Shown here: piece after piece, positions 40,425-53,580 of the stretch
Numbering within the stretch: position 1 is the stretch's first letter
Layout: each line of letters starts with the position of its first letter
DNA from: Ficedula albicollis
Taxonomy: Eukaryota > Chordata > Aves > Passeriformes > Muscicapidae
DNA length: 64,000 bases
Assembly (NCBI RefSeq): GCF_000247815.1
Contig: NC_021681.1
Location: forward strand, 19,112,495-19,176,494
Direction: 5' to 3'
Program-made: the position numbers and the translations under genes
The notes under the pieces: model-generated
Database searches by the model: none
Told to the model about the DNA's origin: nothing
Seen by the model: the letters and a program-made list of their open reading frames with translations, nothing else

Positions 40425-41999
40425 CCTGTGTCAGCCAGGCACCAAACACACAGATTCCCCCTATCAAACTCTAAGAGTTTTCTAGAGTGTTAGCTCCTAG
40501 TCCAGCCCTCATAAAGGGTTAAAATAGAGATGCTGTGAATGGAATGTATAATCCTTAAGGCCCTGGAGCATTAAGACATATCTGCTCCTTAGGGTCCATC
40601 TCTGTCCATAATCAATTTCTTCCCTTGGAGAACATTAATTGTCTCTAATGATAGCTTTCCATCAATACATCCTTGATCTTAAAAGGCCTGTACAGCTTTT
40701 TCCTTTATTCAATCAAATCATCTCTACAATTGCCCTCCTTTAGTAAGATAATACCTTTTAAGCCTTGTATTTTAATATAAAAAAAATAAGAGGTAGCAGC
40801 AAATTCTAATGGAAGTGCTAACATTTGAGAACCAGGATGATGGCTTCCATTATCCTAAATAATGTTTGAAGATTACGGAAAGCACTGTGTTTCAAAAGGT
40901 GGAAACTAATCCCTCACTTTCAAATTATTCCTTATACAAAAATCTATTCTGACATTAGGAATTTTTATGCCCCAACTACAGCACAGTATATTTAAATATT
41001 TGAATATGAAAGATAATTTTCAGCTCTGGAGGGGCAAAAGCAAATAATTACTATTTATAAGGAGTAAATGCTGAATAATTTAAGAAATTGACAACCTTAA
41101 ACACTGAAGCCTTTTATTTTTTCATTCTCTGGTACAAGAGTGGCTTAACTGTTCACGCAAATGACTGTAACTCCAATCAGAAGTTCCTGAAATTATTTAA
41201 TTTCATGATGGCTCAAAAACTCAATCTCATGGTGACCCACTAATGTGTCTTGCTTTCCCCACCCCCTTCTCTTCCTTGTACTTGATTTTCAAAAGGCGTG
41301 GAAATTCAATTTTTTGCCATTCAGCTGATTTGTTTCCATTCAAATAGAGGATTTTTCTTGCACTTCCTTATCGAGATTGCCCAGCATCAATCTGTGTTTC
41401 TACCTATACTCCAACACAGTTCTGTGTGAAATGGCACCACTCTTTATAATGGCTCAAGGACCTCAAAATGAAACACTGATGGCACAAAAGACCTCAAACC
41501 TTTAGAAATCTTTGCTTAGTATTTTTCTTTATATCCAGCATGAGAATGACAGAATTTTGGTGATGCTTATTTAGTATCATTTTTATCTAAGAAGAGTCAT
41601 GAAGAAGCTTTTCTCACAATTGACTATCATTCACCACTGACTGCAATATCAGAGCCTTCCTCTTACTCAAAAGTCATCACACATGCACAAAAAATAAACA
41701 ACAGCCGGAGACTTACATCAAGAACATCATGAAAACTCTTAAAAAAAAAATGTATTTTGCAGATTGTCTTTTCATTCTCACACTAGCACACATACCCATG
41801 ACGTGCACTTGTGCACTTTACTATTTGCTATTTTACAAAATATTGATGGCAAAAGCAGTAGGTGAAAAAATAATGCCAGGAATATGAAAAAAATTAAGAA
41901 ATATAGGCAGGTAGATACAATCAATCTAACAGCTATCAAACCTAAACAAAACAAAACAGGGGGAAAAAAATGAGACCAGTTAACAACCTAGATAAGAGA
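40420..41999. other. Noncoding stretch, nothing recognised
   Basis: Both strands have closely spaced stops and no frame over about 60 codons. No repeat family, hairpin or RNA gene was seen. A short AAAAC repeat lies at about 41945-41959. Confidence 0.6.
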
Positions 42000-42260
42000 T
42001 GAAAATTGCTAGTGAGGCAGATCAAGTTTATTCAATGTCCTGATAAGCACCTATTTGCTCTTCCCCATAATGCTCTCTCAGTATTTATAAATTATCATTT
42101 AATTATGCTGGCAAGTGGTAATTGTCAAATAAAGCTCAGATAGGCATAAGCCCTCAGGCTGCACATGACAGAAAAATATCTGTTAAAGCTGGGCTGATTC
42201 ACACGCTTAGGAAATCATTTCCTTTCTTCTTTTTATCCTTGCCAACAAATTATATGAACT
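42000..42260. promoter_or_regulatory. Candidate conserved noncoding element
   Basis: The block contains GTCCTGATAAGC (a GATA core), ATCATTTAATTATGC, GTGGTAATTGTC and GCTGGGCTGATTC. Dense homeodomain- and GATA-like cores with few homopolymers resemble a developmental enhancer. This is a visual judgement without alignment. Confidence 0.2.
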
Positions 42261-43117
42261 GGCACTTTGTGCTTTGTAGGCATTTTGAAGTCTATGCAGA
42301 TTACAGGAAAGAAAAATTAGTTGTTTCAGTATCTACCATTCCTAAATTATTCTGCTGATTTAAAACACCATGTTCTGTTTCAACAAAAGAGTGCCAAAGA
42401 TCAAGGAATCATAGCCTTCCCCTGCTTAGAATTTATGCCCAGGGTCACTTTCAATTGGGTAAATCAAGATTTGGGGAATTATTGAATACTCTGCATAATA
42501 GATTTGATACAGAGCAATAGTTAAAATATGACGTTTATCCCATTAGTATAGAAACAGCAAGCAATATTTTTTAAAAGTCTCTTACTACTTAGATTCAATT
42601 ATAGACCCATTAAACATCCTCTGATATATACACACTGATACAGATGCAGGCACCCACAGATTTGAAGGATTTCTGAATTTACAGCACGCGCAACTAACTG
42701 TTTAATTATGTAGAAAAAAATAGATGTAAAAGAAGTTTAATGCCAAATAACAGTGAAATCTGGCTCTTGAGAACTTTGGCCTGGAACATGAGTCTGAGCA
42801 ACAGAAATGCCGGATTTACAGCACGTTGAAGGAACATCTGCTATCAATGCCATTGCAAGATCATTACTGCCATTAAAGGTACCAGTTTTCTCTTTTTTAT
42901 GTCTGTACAGTTACTGTCAGACAAACTCAGGCACGAGCACATTAAGTCTCTTCCCCAGCTTTCCACACGTACCTTTGTGCATTATGGGTCCCATCACTGA
43001 AAAACTTTTAAGGTCGTTTGGGTTACTGGAGGAAGCCCCAAGCAAGTCTCAGTCACCCCTTTCTTTGTACCTCGGCATGTCTATATTTTTTCTTTTCCCT
43101 CATCAGCAGAGTGCAAC
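42261..43117. other. Noncoding stretch, no gene supported
   Basis: A 117-codon plus-strand frame at 42807-43160 runs into the tandem duplication that follows. It shows no recognised domain and no splice structure. Nothing else was identified. Confidence 0.55.
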
Positions 43118-43240
43118 AGAATTTCTATCTCATTTTTATCCATACCCTAAAAAAAATTAATTTCTATTCAAATCTGAGTAGAATTTCTATCTCATTTTTA
43201 TCCATACCCTATAAAATATTAATTTCTATTCAAATCTGAG
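43118..43240. repeat. 62-bp tandem duplication
   Basis: Copies at 43118-43179 and 43180-43240 differ at about two internal positions, in the A-rich part near CCATACCCTA. Both contain TTTCTATTCAAATCTGAG. It lies 34 bp before a second, unrelated tandem duplication. Confidence 0.9.
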
Positions 43241-43274
43241 CTGTTATTAGTTAGTTGATGTCATATATGAGGCT

Positions 43275-43436
43275 TCTACCTATGATATTGCATATCTTGT
43301 TTTATCTCAAACCCTTCTGAAGAAGTCACCAAGCCTTCTGAATCTTTCAAAAGCATCTACCTATGATATTGCATATCTTGTTTTATCTCAAACCCTTCTG
43401 AAGAAGTCACTAAGCCTTCTGAATCTTTCAAAAGCA
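43275..43436. repeat. 81-bp tandem duplication
   Basis: Copies at 43275-43355 and 43356-43436 differ at only one or two bases (CACCAAGCC versus CACTAAGCC). The unit holds ATGATATTGCATATC and ACCCTTCTGAAGAAG. The near identity indicates a very recent event. Its closeness to the 62-bp duplication makes this a local hotspot. Confidence 0.92.
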
Positions 43437-46400
43437 GCTTGCTGATAAAATAGTTTTTCAGAAAAAAATTCTGTTCTTTCAGGCTTCAGTAACCCCCACC
43501 AATTTCCATAGGCAATATACAGTTACCATGCACTCAGTGTACAGTTAACAGCAATAACACTGCTTAGTAGAACAAGAAACATATTGTAAGTTCAATGGCA
43601 TAACTGCCAATTCTTTTCTTCCAATTTAAGGTTTCATGGCTTCAGTCAATATGTATGGACTGCTTCACACAGATACTTCCTGTTGCTTCAGAGCAGCTGG
43701 AAAAGCATTGCTCACTGACCTGCCTTTTCTCATTACTGCAGTGATCTAGTGCCGCTGCCCCTGGGCTCATGAAATACATCATCTAGTTCGGGAGACACAC
43801 GGGGAATTAGTGCCCCAGGGGTTAGATAGCACAGAGCTTGGCCAAGCAGTGTAATTCACAGGTTAGACCAGATGTTCAAGCAGCAGACAGCCAGAAAGCA
43901 TTTACTGGTGCTGCTGCAGCCAGAACAAGCTGGTGTCTTATAACCAGTATAAGCAGCAAAGTAGATAATGTTTCTCATAGGAATAGCTTTTAGCCTCATT
44001 GATCTCCCATAAAAGCTACTGTACAACATGGCCCTAAACACACACACTGTGGTTTAGCCTAACAATTCCCAGAAACAGATGCAGGATTGTCCTTCTATCA
44101 ACAACATGCTTCACACAGCGAAGAAGAAAAAGGAAAAAAAAACAACCCAAAACAAATAGAACATTTCTTCATATACAGATCTTGCATTCAGAAATTCTGA
44201 ACATTAATTCCTGCAGCAGAGCTTTGTATCCTAGCACCAGGGCTATAGGTATGGTGAATCAATGCCAAATCAGAAACTTCTGCTCCAGAAAAGGACAATC
44301 TGCAGAACCTTTTCTTGACAAATTTGCTCCTGATCTTTAGGATACAACAAATACATTGGCTGCAAAGTAATGAAGACAGAACATCACTGAAACTATCAGC
44401 ATAAAGGCTTTAGCATCTTGGGTGTCAATGTGGTTCTGTTTCTTTTTCTACAAGTCTATAAAACATAAATCTGTTTAGCTGTGTTTATTTCAAATAGCAT
44501 TTTATCAAAAGACATTCTATTTTACTAATTAGTGAACTGAACTTTATATCAATTAAAGAGAAAAGAACTGCTTTTATAACGCCCCTCAACTAACTCTAAG
44601 TGACTATTACACAGATGATAGAGGAAAATGCAGAAAATTTTGGAGAGCTCTAATACTTATTCTGAAATAGGTTTTGTGCTAGCAGCTGGCCAGAAAGTTT
44701 TTTTCCTGAAAATGATTTCATACTAAGAATAACCTTCATGAAAGAGTCACTTTAACAGAGGCTTTTCCAACCTAAATGATTTTGACTCCAAGGTTTTAAA
44801 GAACTGCATGCCAAAATAGGGGGTGAAAAGGACCTTCTCCAGAAATCAGCATTATTTCCATTCTCCTTTAGCTAAATTTGGTTTCACAGGTATTTCCAGA
44901 TACATTTTAGAATCAGTAGATGTTCCATAATCAGGAAAATAAGAATCAACTCACCTTTTAAAAATAGGCCTCCTCTACTCATCTACTCATACTTTTTGAC
45001 ATCTTTAATCACAAAGTTGACTGGAAAATGCATCATATTGCATAACAGCAACCCAAGGAACTCCGAAAGCTTCTGCTCTAGGGGAAATCTGCAAACCCAC
45101 AATCTTTTCTATTAGCAAAGAGTATCATACTGTTACTGTCAGAGTTCTTATGCTTATGAGTCTTTGCTTGTACAGTAATATTTTGTTACATTTACACAGC
45201 ATGAGACATTATCTAAAGTTACTACTATAACTCTACATGAAGAACAACAGTGTGAGGAACACACGGATTACTGCTGAGACTGGAACAAACACAGGAATTG
45301 GTATCATGTAACAGATTTCCAACCTGGAGCAAAAAATGCCTGCCAGCCCACTTCTGGTGGCCTAATCCAGCTTCCACTGAAACCTTTTCTCTGGGCACAG
45401 AAAATATAGTACCTATAGCTCCTGGGAGGTCTCTCTTCTGAAGTACTCACAGTTAAGATTAAGAATGAGAAAATTAAGCATGACCTAATAAATTACAATT
45501 TTATATTCAAAGCTATATGGATTATTAAAAAGAGTCTGCTGTTTCTTTTCCTCATTTTTCACAACAATTCTCTTGCTATATTATGGCATTACTGACTTCC
45601 TATATTTCAATTTGAAAAGAAGACATCACATACAAATCTTCTCATGATTACAGATTGACTTAAAGTGGTCCTGTATCTATAAAGTATGATAAGCCTTGAA
45701 TGTTTATCCATCATTTGATTTTTTAAAATTAATTACTTGTTACTTTTCTATCAAGTTCAGTAGGACTTTTCAGTATGTGATACCACAAATAATTACCAGA
45801 ATTCAAACTGCTGATTTTACTGCCTTAAGTTGCCTTCATCTTTAGTCATATGCTTTATGCTTTTTGTAAGCTTTTAATTTTTAGTGTTTTTCAATATATT
45901 GGTTTGGTTTTCATTTAAATTGTTCAGAAAAATTATATAATGTTAAGGTCATCCTAAAGACAGCTTCGCATGTCCCCAAAATTTATTTATACAACTCATA
46001 GGAATATAATGAAAGGTCTTCCTTAAAAATCATGATGAACTGGGAGATGTGGATTGACCAGTTCTAAATGTTATTTCTCAGTAACAGGTGCAATTTCCTT
46101 TAAATGAATTTCCTCTTTGAAAAATTTAATCACATACATAACCAGGGATTTTTATCTTAATTCCACTCTCATCAAACCACTTCAACATCAGGAAGCTGAA
46201 ATCATACTAAATGCACATACCCTGAGAATACATAGAATGGACCCAGTTTCAAAGTCAGGCCCATCTACTTCTGTGAAAATCCATGTGCAAACTTTATAGC
46301 TCAACCCCATGTCATTACTGCAACAGCATTAACAAGATACTTCTATTTACTTTCCATATATTTCCTGCTGACTTCCCAGATCAACCTAATAAAGCCTTCA

Positions 46401-47574
46401 TGGTCTATCATGACAGCAAGAGCAGGAATATAGAGTTTCTTTTTTTTCCATTGGTAATTTTATGAAAAAAAAAACTGATTTAAAAATATGAAGTAACATG
46501 AAGACATAGCACGAAACTGCAAAAATGAAAACATAATTTTTCTTTAAAAATTGCTACTCTGAAAACATTCAGAAGAAAACTGCTTCCTATTCACAAGATA
46601 GTATCTTACTCTTTAGGGGCACTTTAGGCAGAAAGATTTTACTACAGTAATAAGTCTCTTCCTTTTCAATCCCTATGGAAAATTAGGTTATTGAAAAATT
46701 TAAATTTAAAATTTAAATTTACATTGATTAAAACTTATGTATGTAAAAAAGTGGCATTATCAATTACACTGGAAGTACATAGCAGAATATCAGCTTTCCT
46801 GGAAATAGCAGGAATTTTAGCATGCAGTGTGTTCAGCACCACATCAGCATGTGCACTGTAATTTATGTAGTTTCCTTGCACATAGAAAAACTTCTTATTC
46901 TTTTACCCTAAGATTTCATTTTTTATTTTGCTTATAGATGACCTCCATTATGGCAATCCAAGCTCCCTCAGATTTTTGATAGTTATTCCCAGAAGGCAGA
47001 AAAGAGCATGTGCCATGACTACAGCTAGGAAGCAGAGCATGTCCACTGGCTGGCCTCCTACTGCCCAAAGGGCTGAGAAAGCTTGCAATCCATCCAGCTT
47101 TTAAATCAGTCTGAATGTATTTGCTCTGCCACCAACTTTCACAAAACTTCCAGGAATACAATTATTTGATACTGCTACACTGCTTTTAAATCTGGTTGAG
47201 TTTAGCCAACAAGTGTCAAAGGACATGGAGATGTGGAGAGGCAGCACCACAACACAACAGTAAACCAAGCTACAGTTTCCTAAGAGGTTCACATCAAGAC
47301 ATCGGGAAGCAGCTTCTTACTTTGTTATTTATAATGTGAGGATTATTCATTTGAATTTATAAAGTGCAGAGAGACCCTGAGAAAGAAGATGCTGTGAAAG
47401 TAATAAGCATGTTTATCAGTCTGTTCTTATTCAAAATAGAGCATACATAAACAAGCCAGGCAGTGAAGGCACCCTTTATGAGCCTGAGACTGGGATTTCC
47501 AGCCCCCTGTGCAGAACTGTGTCCAACAGTTACATCCATTGTGAGGTGACCTGGACAACCATGACCTTTTCCCA
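43437..47574. other. Noncoding stretch, no gene supported
   Basis: Open frames are at most about 80 codons and unrecognised. An AT near-palindrome of AAATTT units lies at about 46696-46720. No mobile element, RNA gene or larger repeat was seen. Confidence 0.6.
46696..46720. repeat. AT near-palindrome (AAATTT units)
   Basis: Alternating AAATTT blocks form a nearly perfect palindrome offset by one base. A very similar string occurs at about 24207-24231. Low-complexity AT DNA produces such strings readily. Confidence 0.6.
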
Positions 47575-48292
47575 TCATGGGGACAGGTGCCATTCAGGCC
47601 AGACAGTAGGCTGGGGACTGAGGACATTCAGGATATTCATGGAATGTATTGCACGGGACTGAGGACATTCAGGATATTCATGGAATATTGCATGGTTCTG
47701 TTTCAAGAGATCTAAAAGCACCAGTAGAAAAGCACATATTCTCCTGAGAAGCAGACATAGTCTCGTCACAATGTCTCTGAAGGGCCTTGACTTCATATGT
47801 GCTAATAAGGAAAAGCTTTGCCTTAATTTTAGACCTTCGAAATTCTCATTGGTTTGTGCAGGGTGTGGCCACTTGGAATTTAGGCAAGACTTCAGACGCT
47901 TCTGGCATAGCACAGCACAGCCAGCTGGAATAAACCATGAAGGAAAAGGATCTTGGACAAAAGTACCAGGCAGCCTCAGAGGAAGACCCTCCAGAGAAAG
48001 CTCACGAGGTATGTGTGAGGTGAGGCCATTTGGGACTGAAACTCCCTGGTCAGATTTAGGTTTGTTGTTACCTCGCATCTTCTCAAAGAAGTTGCACACC
48101 ATGTCCTGCAAGCTGGTTTCCTCCTGTGAGGATTATTGGAGCTTCACAAACAACAGGAAAAACCCACAGATTTCTGATTTTTGGTACATGAAAGTATGTA
48201 AATTTAAAGAATATTGTTTGAACTTGACAAAACTTTTTTGTTTTGCCATGTTTCTTCCCTTCCACCCTCTATATATTTTTCACGTAATCTAA
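47575..48292. other. Region of two opposed open frames, probably noncoding
   Basis: A minus-strand frame of 178 codons (47575-48111) and a plus-strand frame of 173 codons (47771-48292) overlap by about 340 bp. Neither shows a known domain, signal peptide or repeat of a known family. The overlap coincides with a GC-richer patch, which lowers stop frequency on both strands at once and is the simplest cause. A decayed repeat or a noncoding exon cannot be excluded. I do not call either frame a gene. Confidence 0.35.
47614..47694. repeat. 41-bp tandem duplication
   Basis: Copies at 47614-47654 and 47655-47694 share GGGACTGAGGACATTCAGG and a following GATATTCATGGAAT. The second copy lacks two bases (GT) near its end. 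Young duplication in noncoding DNA. Confidence 0.9.
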
Positions 48293-51200
48293 CACTTTTT
48301 ATATTTCTATATTCCTCAGAAAGGCATTTGTGAGCATCCTCTAGTTACCACAAACATAAATTATGAAAACACCTAAAATATATTTGGTTAGGAAACTGTT
48401 AAATTTCCAAGAATCCTTGGAAGAGAACTGTTACAAATACTGGGAAGGATAATACAAAACAACTTCACAATGAACCCAAAATTTAATAGCTGCTTCCAGT
48501 ATTCTCTAACTTATAGCTGATATTTTTTCATGTTATAATTGAAAAAGATTTTTTTCCTCCACATTTATACACTAACAGCTATGTAAAAAAACCATAAAAT
48601 TTAAGTTACAATTAATTTTGAAACTATTTGGTTTATACAGGTTTTTTGAACCTATGATAGAAAAATTATAGCAGTCATTATGTGCATGTTGCTTTTAACA
48701 TTTCACTAGAAACCTCTACTTTGCTGCCAGTAGAGCAGCACTGAAGAAACTGTCAAATTCCTAATGCCACTTTTTCTGTTTAAGAAATACCAAATTGTGG
48801 TATTTTCTCTATCCTCTGATTCCATTATTGCTATATAAGAGATGTTTATTACTGTTCCTCAAATGCATTCTGGGCTGAACTCTGTCTTCAATTAAATATT
48901 CAAAGACATTGTTAAGATCATCCAGTCAATTTTCTCCTATAGTCTGGGCCTTATAATTCCAGTTGTTCCTGAACTGAGCCAAGTAATGTGTGTTTGTGGC
49001 TGCCTCAGCTCCTCTTCCTGGAGACAGTGTATTTTCCTTTCTTTTCCAGCAATATCCTGATTAATATATCTTCTTCTCTCAACTTTGGATTTCATTGAGA
49101 CATATCATTTTGCTTCAGTAAGTAAATATATAAAATGTATATCCAAAGTCAGGTTTGAAAGCCATGTAACAACTGACCTATTACAAACAATGGGTCTTCT
49201 ATAGTGGGTAGCTTTGCCAGGATTAGTGTGTTTCGATGAGATAATCAACTATGCATTTTGTGACCAGCTCACTCACATCCTGGCAAAATGATCTTGCTGG
49301 GAGGCAGACTGCATGCTTCACTACCAGGAAATGGACAATGACAGATAGTCTGCATTTCCATTTACACGTATCCTTAATTGTTGTCACTGAAAAAGACGTG
49401 CCAGATACTGACACAACAGATCATTCAAAATAAGTTATGTATTCATGTTAAGCGTTATTTATCCAGACTGTGAAGGAAAACAAATATTGCTCTTTCTCCC
49501 CCCCTTCCTAATTAGCCAATTGTTTCAAATGCTTTTTGTTAGGGATTCAGCAATTTATGTTCTTTAAGCTTGTCATAAAGATAACGCTTATTATAAACTA
49601 TGCTAAGAATACAGTCCTAATTCAGCTTCCTTTCTTTTCTGGCTACACCATAATGAAGATGTTTGCAGGATTCATTTATTTGATTCTGTCCAGGGAGCCT
49701 CATGAAATGTATTTAAAAATAAACACAATGAAAAACCCACGCTCAAAACATCACAGGCTTTTTTTTTTGTGTGTGACATCCTAATAACAGTGCTATGGAG
49801 TCCTGTTAAAATTTGGTAAAAGAAAAAAAAAGCTGCATTAACAGATAGGAAATTGGAAAAGAATAGTCTAGCTAACGCTATTTAAGAAAAGCTGAAAATT
49901 ATGCTATAAAACAACCTCATTAAGGCAGCCTTTAAAAAGTAAACAAAAAAACCCCAAATCCTTAAAGATTAGAAACAAAAAAAGCAACTTCTTAAAAATA
50001 ATTTCATAATGAAACATAGGCCTTTCTAACGCTAGAAATCTCCTGAATAAAAATAGTGTAGAATATAGTTGCTGTCATTATTGTTATTATTAGTAGTAAT
50101 AATAAAAAGAATGTTGGACTTTTTAATTTCCTAAGACAAGACCACTCATCTTGGCCACATCATGAAGTGCACAAGGACTTCTTCAGTGAAGGAAAAAGGA
50201 GCTTCCCTGGCTCCCCACACACCAGCTCTCAGCCTACATTCTACCCTCGTCCAATTTCTCAGTGATCTCAGTTTCATCAAAAGCAAAAATTAAACAGATT
50301 TTACTGAAAATCCTAAATTAGAGAAGTCTCACCAGACTGAAGACAGATTTAAACTGTCAGTATATTATGCATAGAACATAACACAGGAACAAGCTGTACA
50401 GAAAAGACCTGCTCTGAATTAATCAAAGTCAGTAAAAGACATAAATCTCACTGCTTTTATAAATATTATCTAGTTTCAATACATATTTTCCACAGTTCTG
50501 ATTTTATACTGTATTTCTTGGGAAAATCACTTTTCATGACAATCAGTGGAACAGCCTATTTCCACAATTCCTTACAGCCCAGCAGGCAGGCCTACCTCTA
50601 CAGCCTTGTTAATTATGAATCCTTTCTGCAATGCTAATAGATTATTCCACTTTGAATGAGCATCCAAAATTATTTAGTAACACCTTGTTTAATATGACAG
50701 TTTTTTTACATATGTGATTTTACATATGAAATAATTAATTTCCTTTAAAAAGTGTAAAAAATATAAAAGAGCTTAACTTGTGCTATCATCTCTTTTACCA
50801 GCATAAGCAACACCAGGGCAAGTCATTAATTTTTTTGTGGAGTAGTTAGGTTCCTATATATACTTTTTTTTTCATTTTGACAATTCAGCCAACATCAGTT
50901 TAACTATATCTCCACCAGGTCAGTACACACAGGTACTATGGATGTGACAACAGATGGCTCTGCGAATGAATATATATGCAATATATAAACACAGTGTCAG
51001 TCTACAACAGGTTCCATGCCTGAATAAGTAAATTGTTTTTCATCTTTAGAATGTGAATATAGAATGCAGCTTAATTTGGATTTGGTTTTATTCCCACCAT
51101 TTTCAGTTTTGAATGCAAAATCCTTATTCTTTCACCACAGGATATGGCCTGACTTCAGAAATGCTTAGCATCTACTCATTCTTCAACCTTTCAAAAACCA

Positions 51201-52299
51201 GATTTCTTATACAAGATTCAGACATTTAACTCCATACACAAACATTCTTATTAATGCACCAGCCAACTCCAAAAACAACAGCTTCCATAATGGACTGTTA
51301 CACTGGCTAATCCAGTCTCTCCTTCATTGGCATGAAGCTGATTGTGGCCCATTCCACACTACCTGGGAAGCAGCAAATCCTTTACAAGGATTTATTCTGC
51401 ATTACATGGTAGAATGAAAGGTTTCTAAGTAAAATTCATAGAGAAATGAATTGTGGCACTAATATAAAAGCACAAGACTCAGACTAGAGACTGCTGTATT
51501 CTCATAGCCATACAGATATTTTGCTCCTTTGTCACTTAGCAATCCCATTTCAAGGAAAGATGTAGGAATTAAACCCTCTTGAAAACCAAGCCATTAACCC
51601 TTGCCTCAGTTTACCCAGTAGCTGTGTCTTATGGTAAAATATAGATGTATTTTACCACAGGAGTGCATTGAAGAATTCCCTCTTTTTTATTGTTCTCTTC
51701 TAGTATTATGGAAAAAGCTTTTGTAGAGTACTCAAACATACTCCAGGAATAGATAAAGGACTTCCTAAATTGGTCTAGACAAACGTACTGCTTCCAGCTT
51801 ATTGACTCTCTTCAAGAGGCTTCAATTTCCTGTGCTGTTTCAGGAGTAACCTAGGGAAGGAATGAGGAGTTGGTTGAACCATATCCCTGGCACACCTATG
51901 CCACTCAATACTCCATACCAGCTGGTCCCTAAACAGTTCAGACAAATTATCTTTAGACTACTAAGGACAGACCAACTCATATCTGCTCATTTATGCAGCC
52001 AGGTATTTCCTGATGTCACAAACACTTTCAAATAAGCTAAAGATAATAAAACTCCACAGGATTTGCCTGTTGTCCATTTTTGATTTGTGCAAAGGTCATG
52101 AGCATGTGATATCAAAGGATGACGGTCAATGGACAGATTTGCATTTTCCCACCTTCCTAGAACCATTAGATCACAAATTTGCTGCTCACAAACAACTTCA
52201 CTGTAGGAGAGGAAAATCTTTCACTTCTGTTGCACCCAAAACAGAAACATAAACCAGAAGCACTTTGACGTAAGAGTGTTTCTTTCTACCACAGCCCCT
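48293..52299. other. Noncoding AT-rich stretch, no gene supported
   Basis: Frames are short and unrecognised. A small self-complementary patch (TTATTATTAGTAGTAATAATAA) lies at about 50086-50107. 52010-52215 has a mixed, enhancer-like texture but is not distinctive. No transposon or RNA gene was seen. Confidence 0.55.
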
Positions 52300-52480
52300 C
52301 TTGATCCAGTGAGCTAAAGCAGATTGCAGGACACAATCATCACACGCCCCTTTTTGTCACAGGTTGTCATGAAGGCCAATTAATGGCACGTTATTGCAGG
52401 CCTGATATTCCATTTAGCATCCAGCTGCATGCTGATTACAATATAGTTATGACATTAATATAATTACACATTCTATACAT
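52300..52480. promoter_or_regulatory. Candidate conserved noncoding element
   Basis: The block includes CACACGCCCC (a GC-box/KLF-like string), GGCCAATTAATGG (CCAAT and homeodomain core), GCACGTTATTG and CAGCTGCATGCTGATTACA (E-box, POU-like and homeodomain cores). Such dense mixed cores in otherwise plain DNA resemble a vertebrate developmental enhancer. Visual inference only. Confidence 0.3.
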
Positions 52481-52979
52481 AATAGGCATTGTAGAACATA
52501 TAATAACATAATATTGCAACAAAAGACAGTCTGGAGTACAAGTCCTGAAAGTATGCACAGCTATTTCTTAATTTATTTTCCAAGCCTGAATTTTTCTTGT
52601 TCTAGCTACCTCCATTACACTGAGGGAAAAAGCAACACTCACCCAGATGATGTCACAAGAGTCCTGTATGAGCAAACAGAGCACCCCAACCTGGATCACA
52701 CCTGGCGAACGGGGTAAAATCCTCCAGCAGAGCCACACAACTCTTCCCCTGCTCAAAGGCAGACAGCACCAGGAAGGTTCAAGCCTCCAGATTCCTCAAA
52801 CATGAGCCTGCTATCTCTGCAACACTCTCGGGCTGACTACATTAGAAACAAGAGAACTCCACAAAACACTCTCATGTAATTCCTCACATCATTACTGATG
52901 GACTAACCAAGCCATCTCAGAGAATTCCCCCGTTCATTTAGCTTTCTGTAAAATATCCAGCCCTTACAGTGCAAGAACA

Positions 52980-53065
52980 ATACAAATGGATAATCAGGGG
53001 TATTGATTTCATAATGATTAATGGATATTGTACGGTATCTTTTTGCACTCTGCGTTCCTTACACA
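52980..53065. promoter_or_regulatory. Candidate conserved noncoding element
   Basis: The block contains GATAATCAGGGG, ATAATGATTAATGG and TGTACGGTATC, with retained CpGs in an AT-rich setting. It lies about 500 bp from each of two similar candidates, suggesting a cluster between 52.3 and 53.6 kb. Confidence 0.2.
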
Positions 53066-53439
53066 GCCAAGGCTCCCAATAACGTCACAGGGAGTTTCTC
53101 AAGTGAAGAATGCTGGACTAGGTAACTGTTTTTGCACTTCAGGGCATCTTGTTCCATTTGTTTTGTGCATAATAAAAGCTCATACTTGTACAGTAATTTA
53201 GCATTTCTGAATAAACAGAAATTGTGATTCATAATTCTCCATCTTCTTGTCCTCATTTCTTAAAAAAAAATAAATGAGTCACTGTTGTTTAATCCGATAA
53301 TTATGCAAACACTAAATCTTACACTGGAGGAGAAAATGTTAACACATATTGAAAAACCAAAATGCATAGAACTATAATCTGTATGATAAAATGCATTACT
53401 CTGTTTAAAAGGATTGTTTTACAGAAGCAATTAACAATC

Positions 53440-53580
53440 AGCAATCATACAGTTCAGCCCGGTGTTTTGATGCCATCTGTTGGAGTAAGGCTTCACATTC
53501 CCTCGAATGAAGCTATAATTTTCCGTTTATGATTTCATTAGATGCATAGAGTGTAACAGCTACAAAAAGAAAGAGGATTT
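53440..53580. promoter_or_regulatory. Candidate conserved noncoding element
   Basis: Isolated CpGs (GCCCGGTG, CCCTCGAATG, TTCCGTTTATG), homeodomain-type cores (CATTAG, CTATAAT) and the string TGATGCCATCTGTTGG (E-box) occur in a block free of homopolymers. This is the typical look of conserved regulatory DNA. No alignment was available. Confidence 0.25.

Noticed and set aside
40279..40467. 62-codon minus-strand frame with a polyphenylalanine run
   Set aside because: The phenylalanines are the A44 homopolymer read on the opposite strand.
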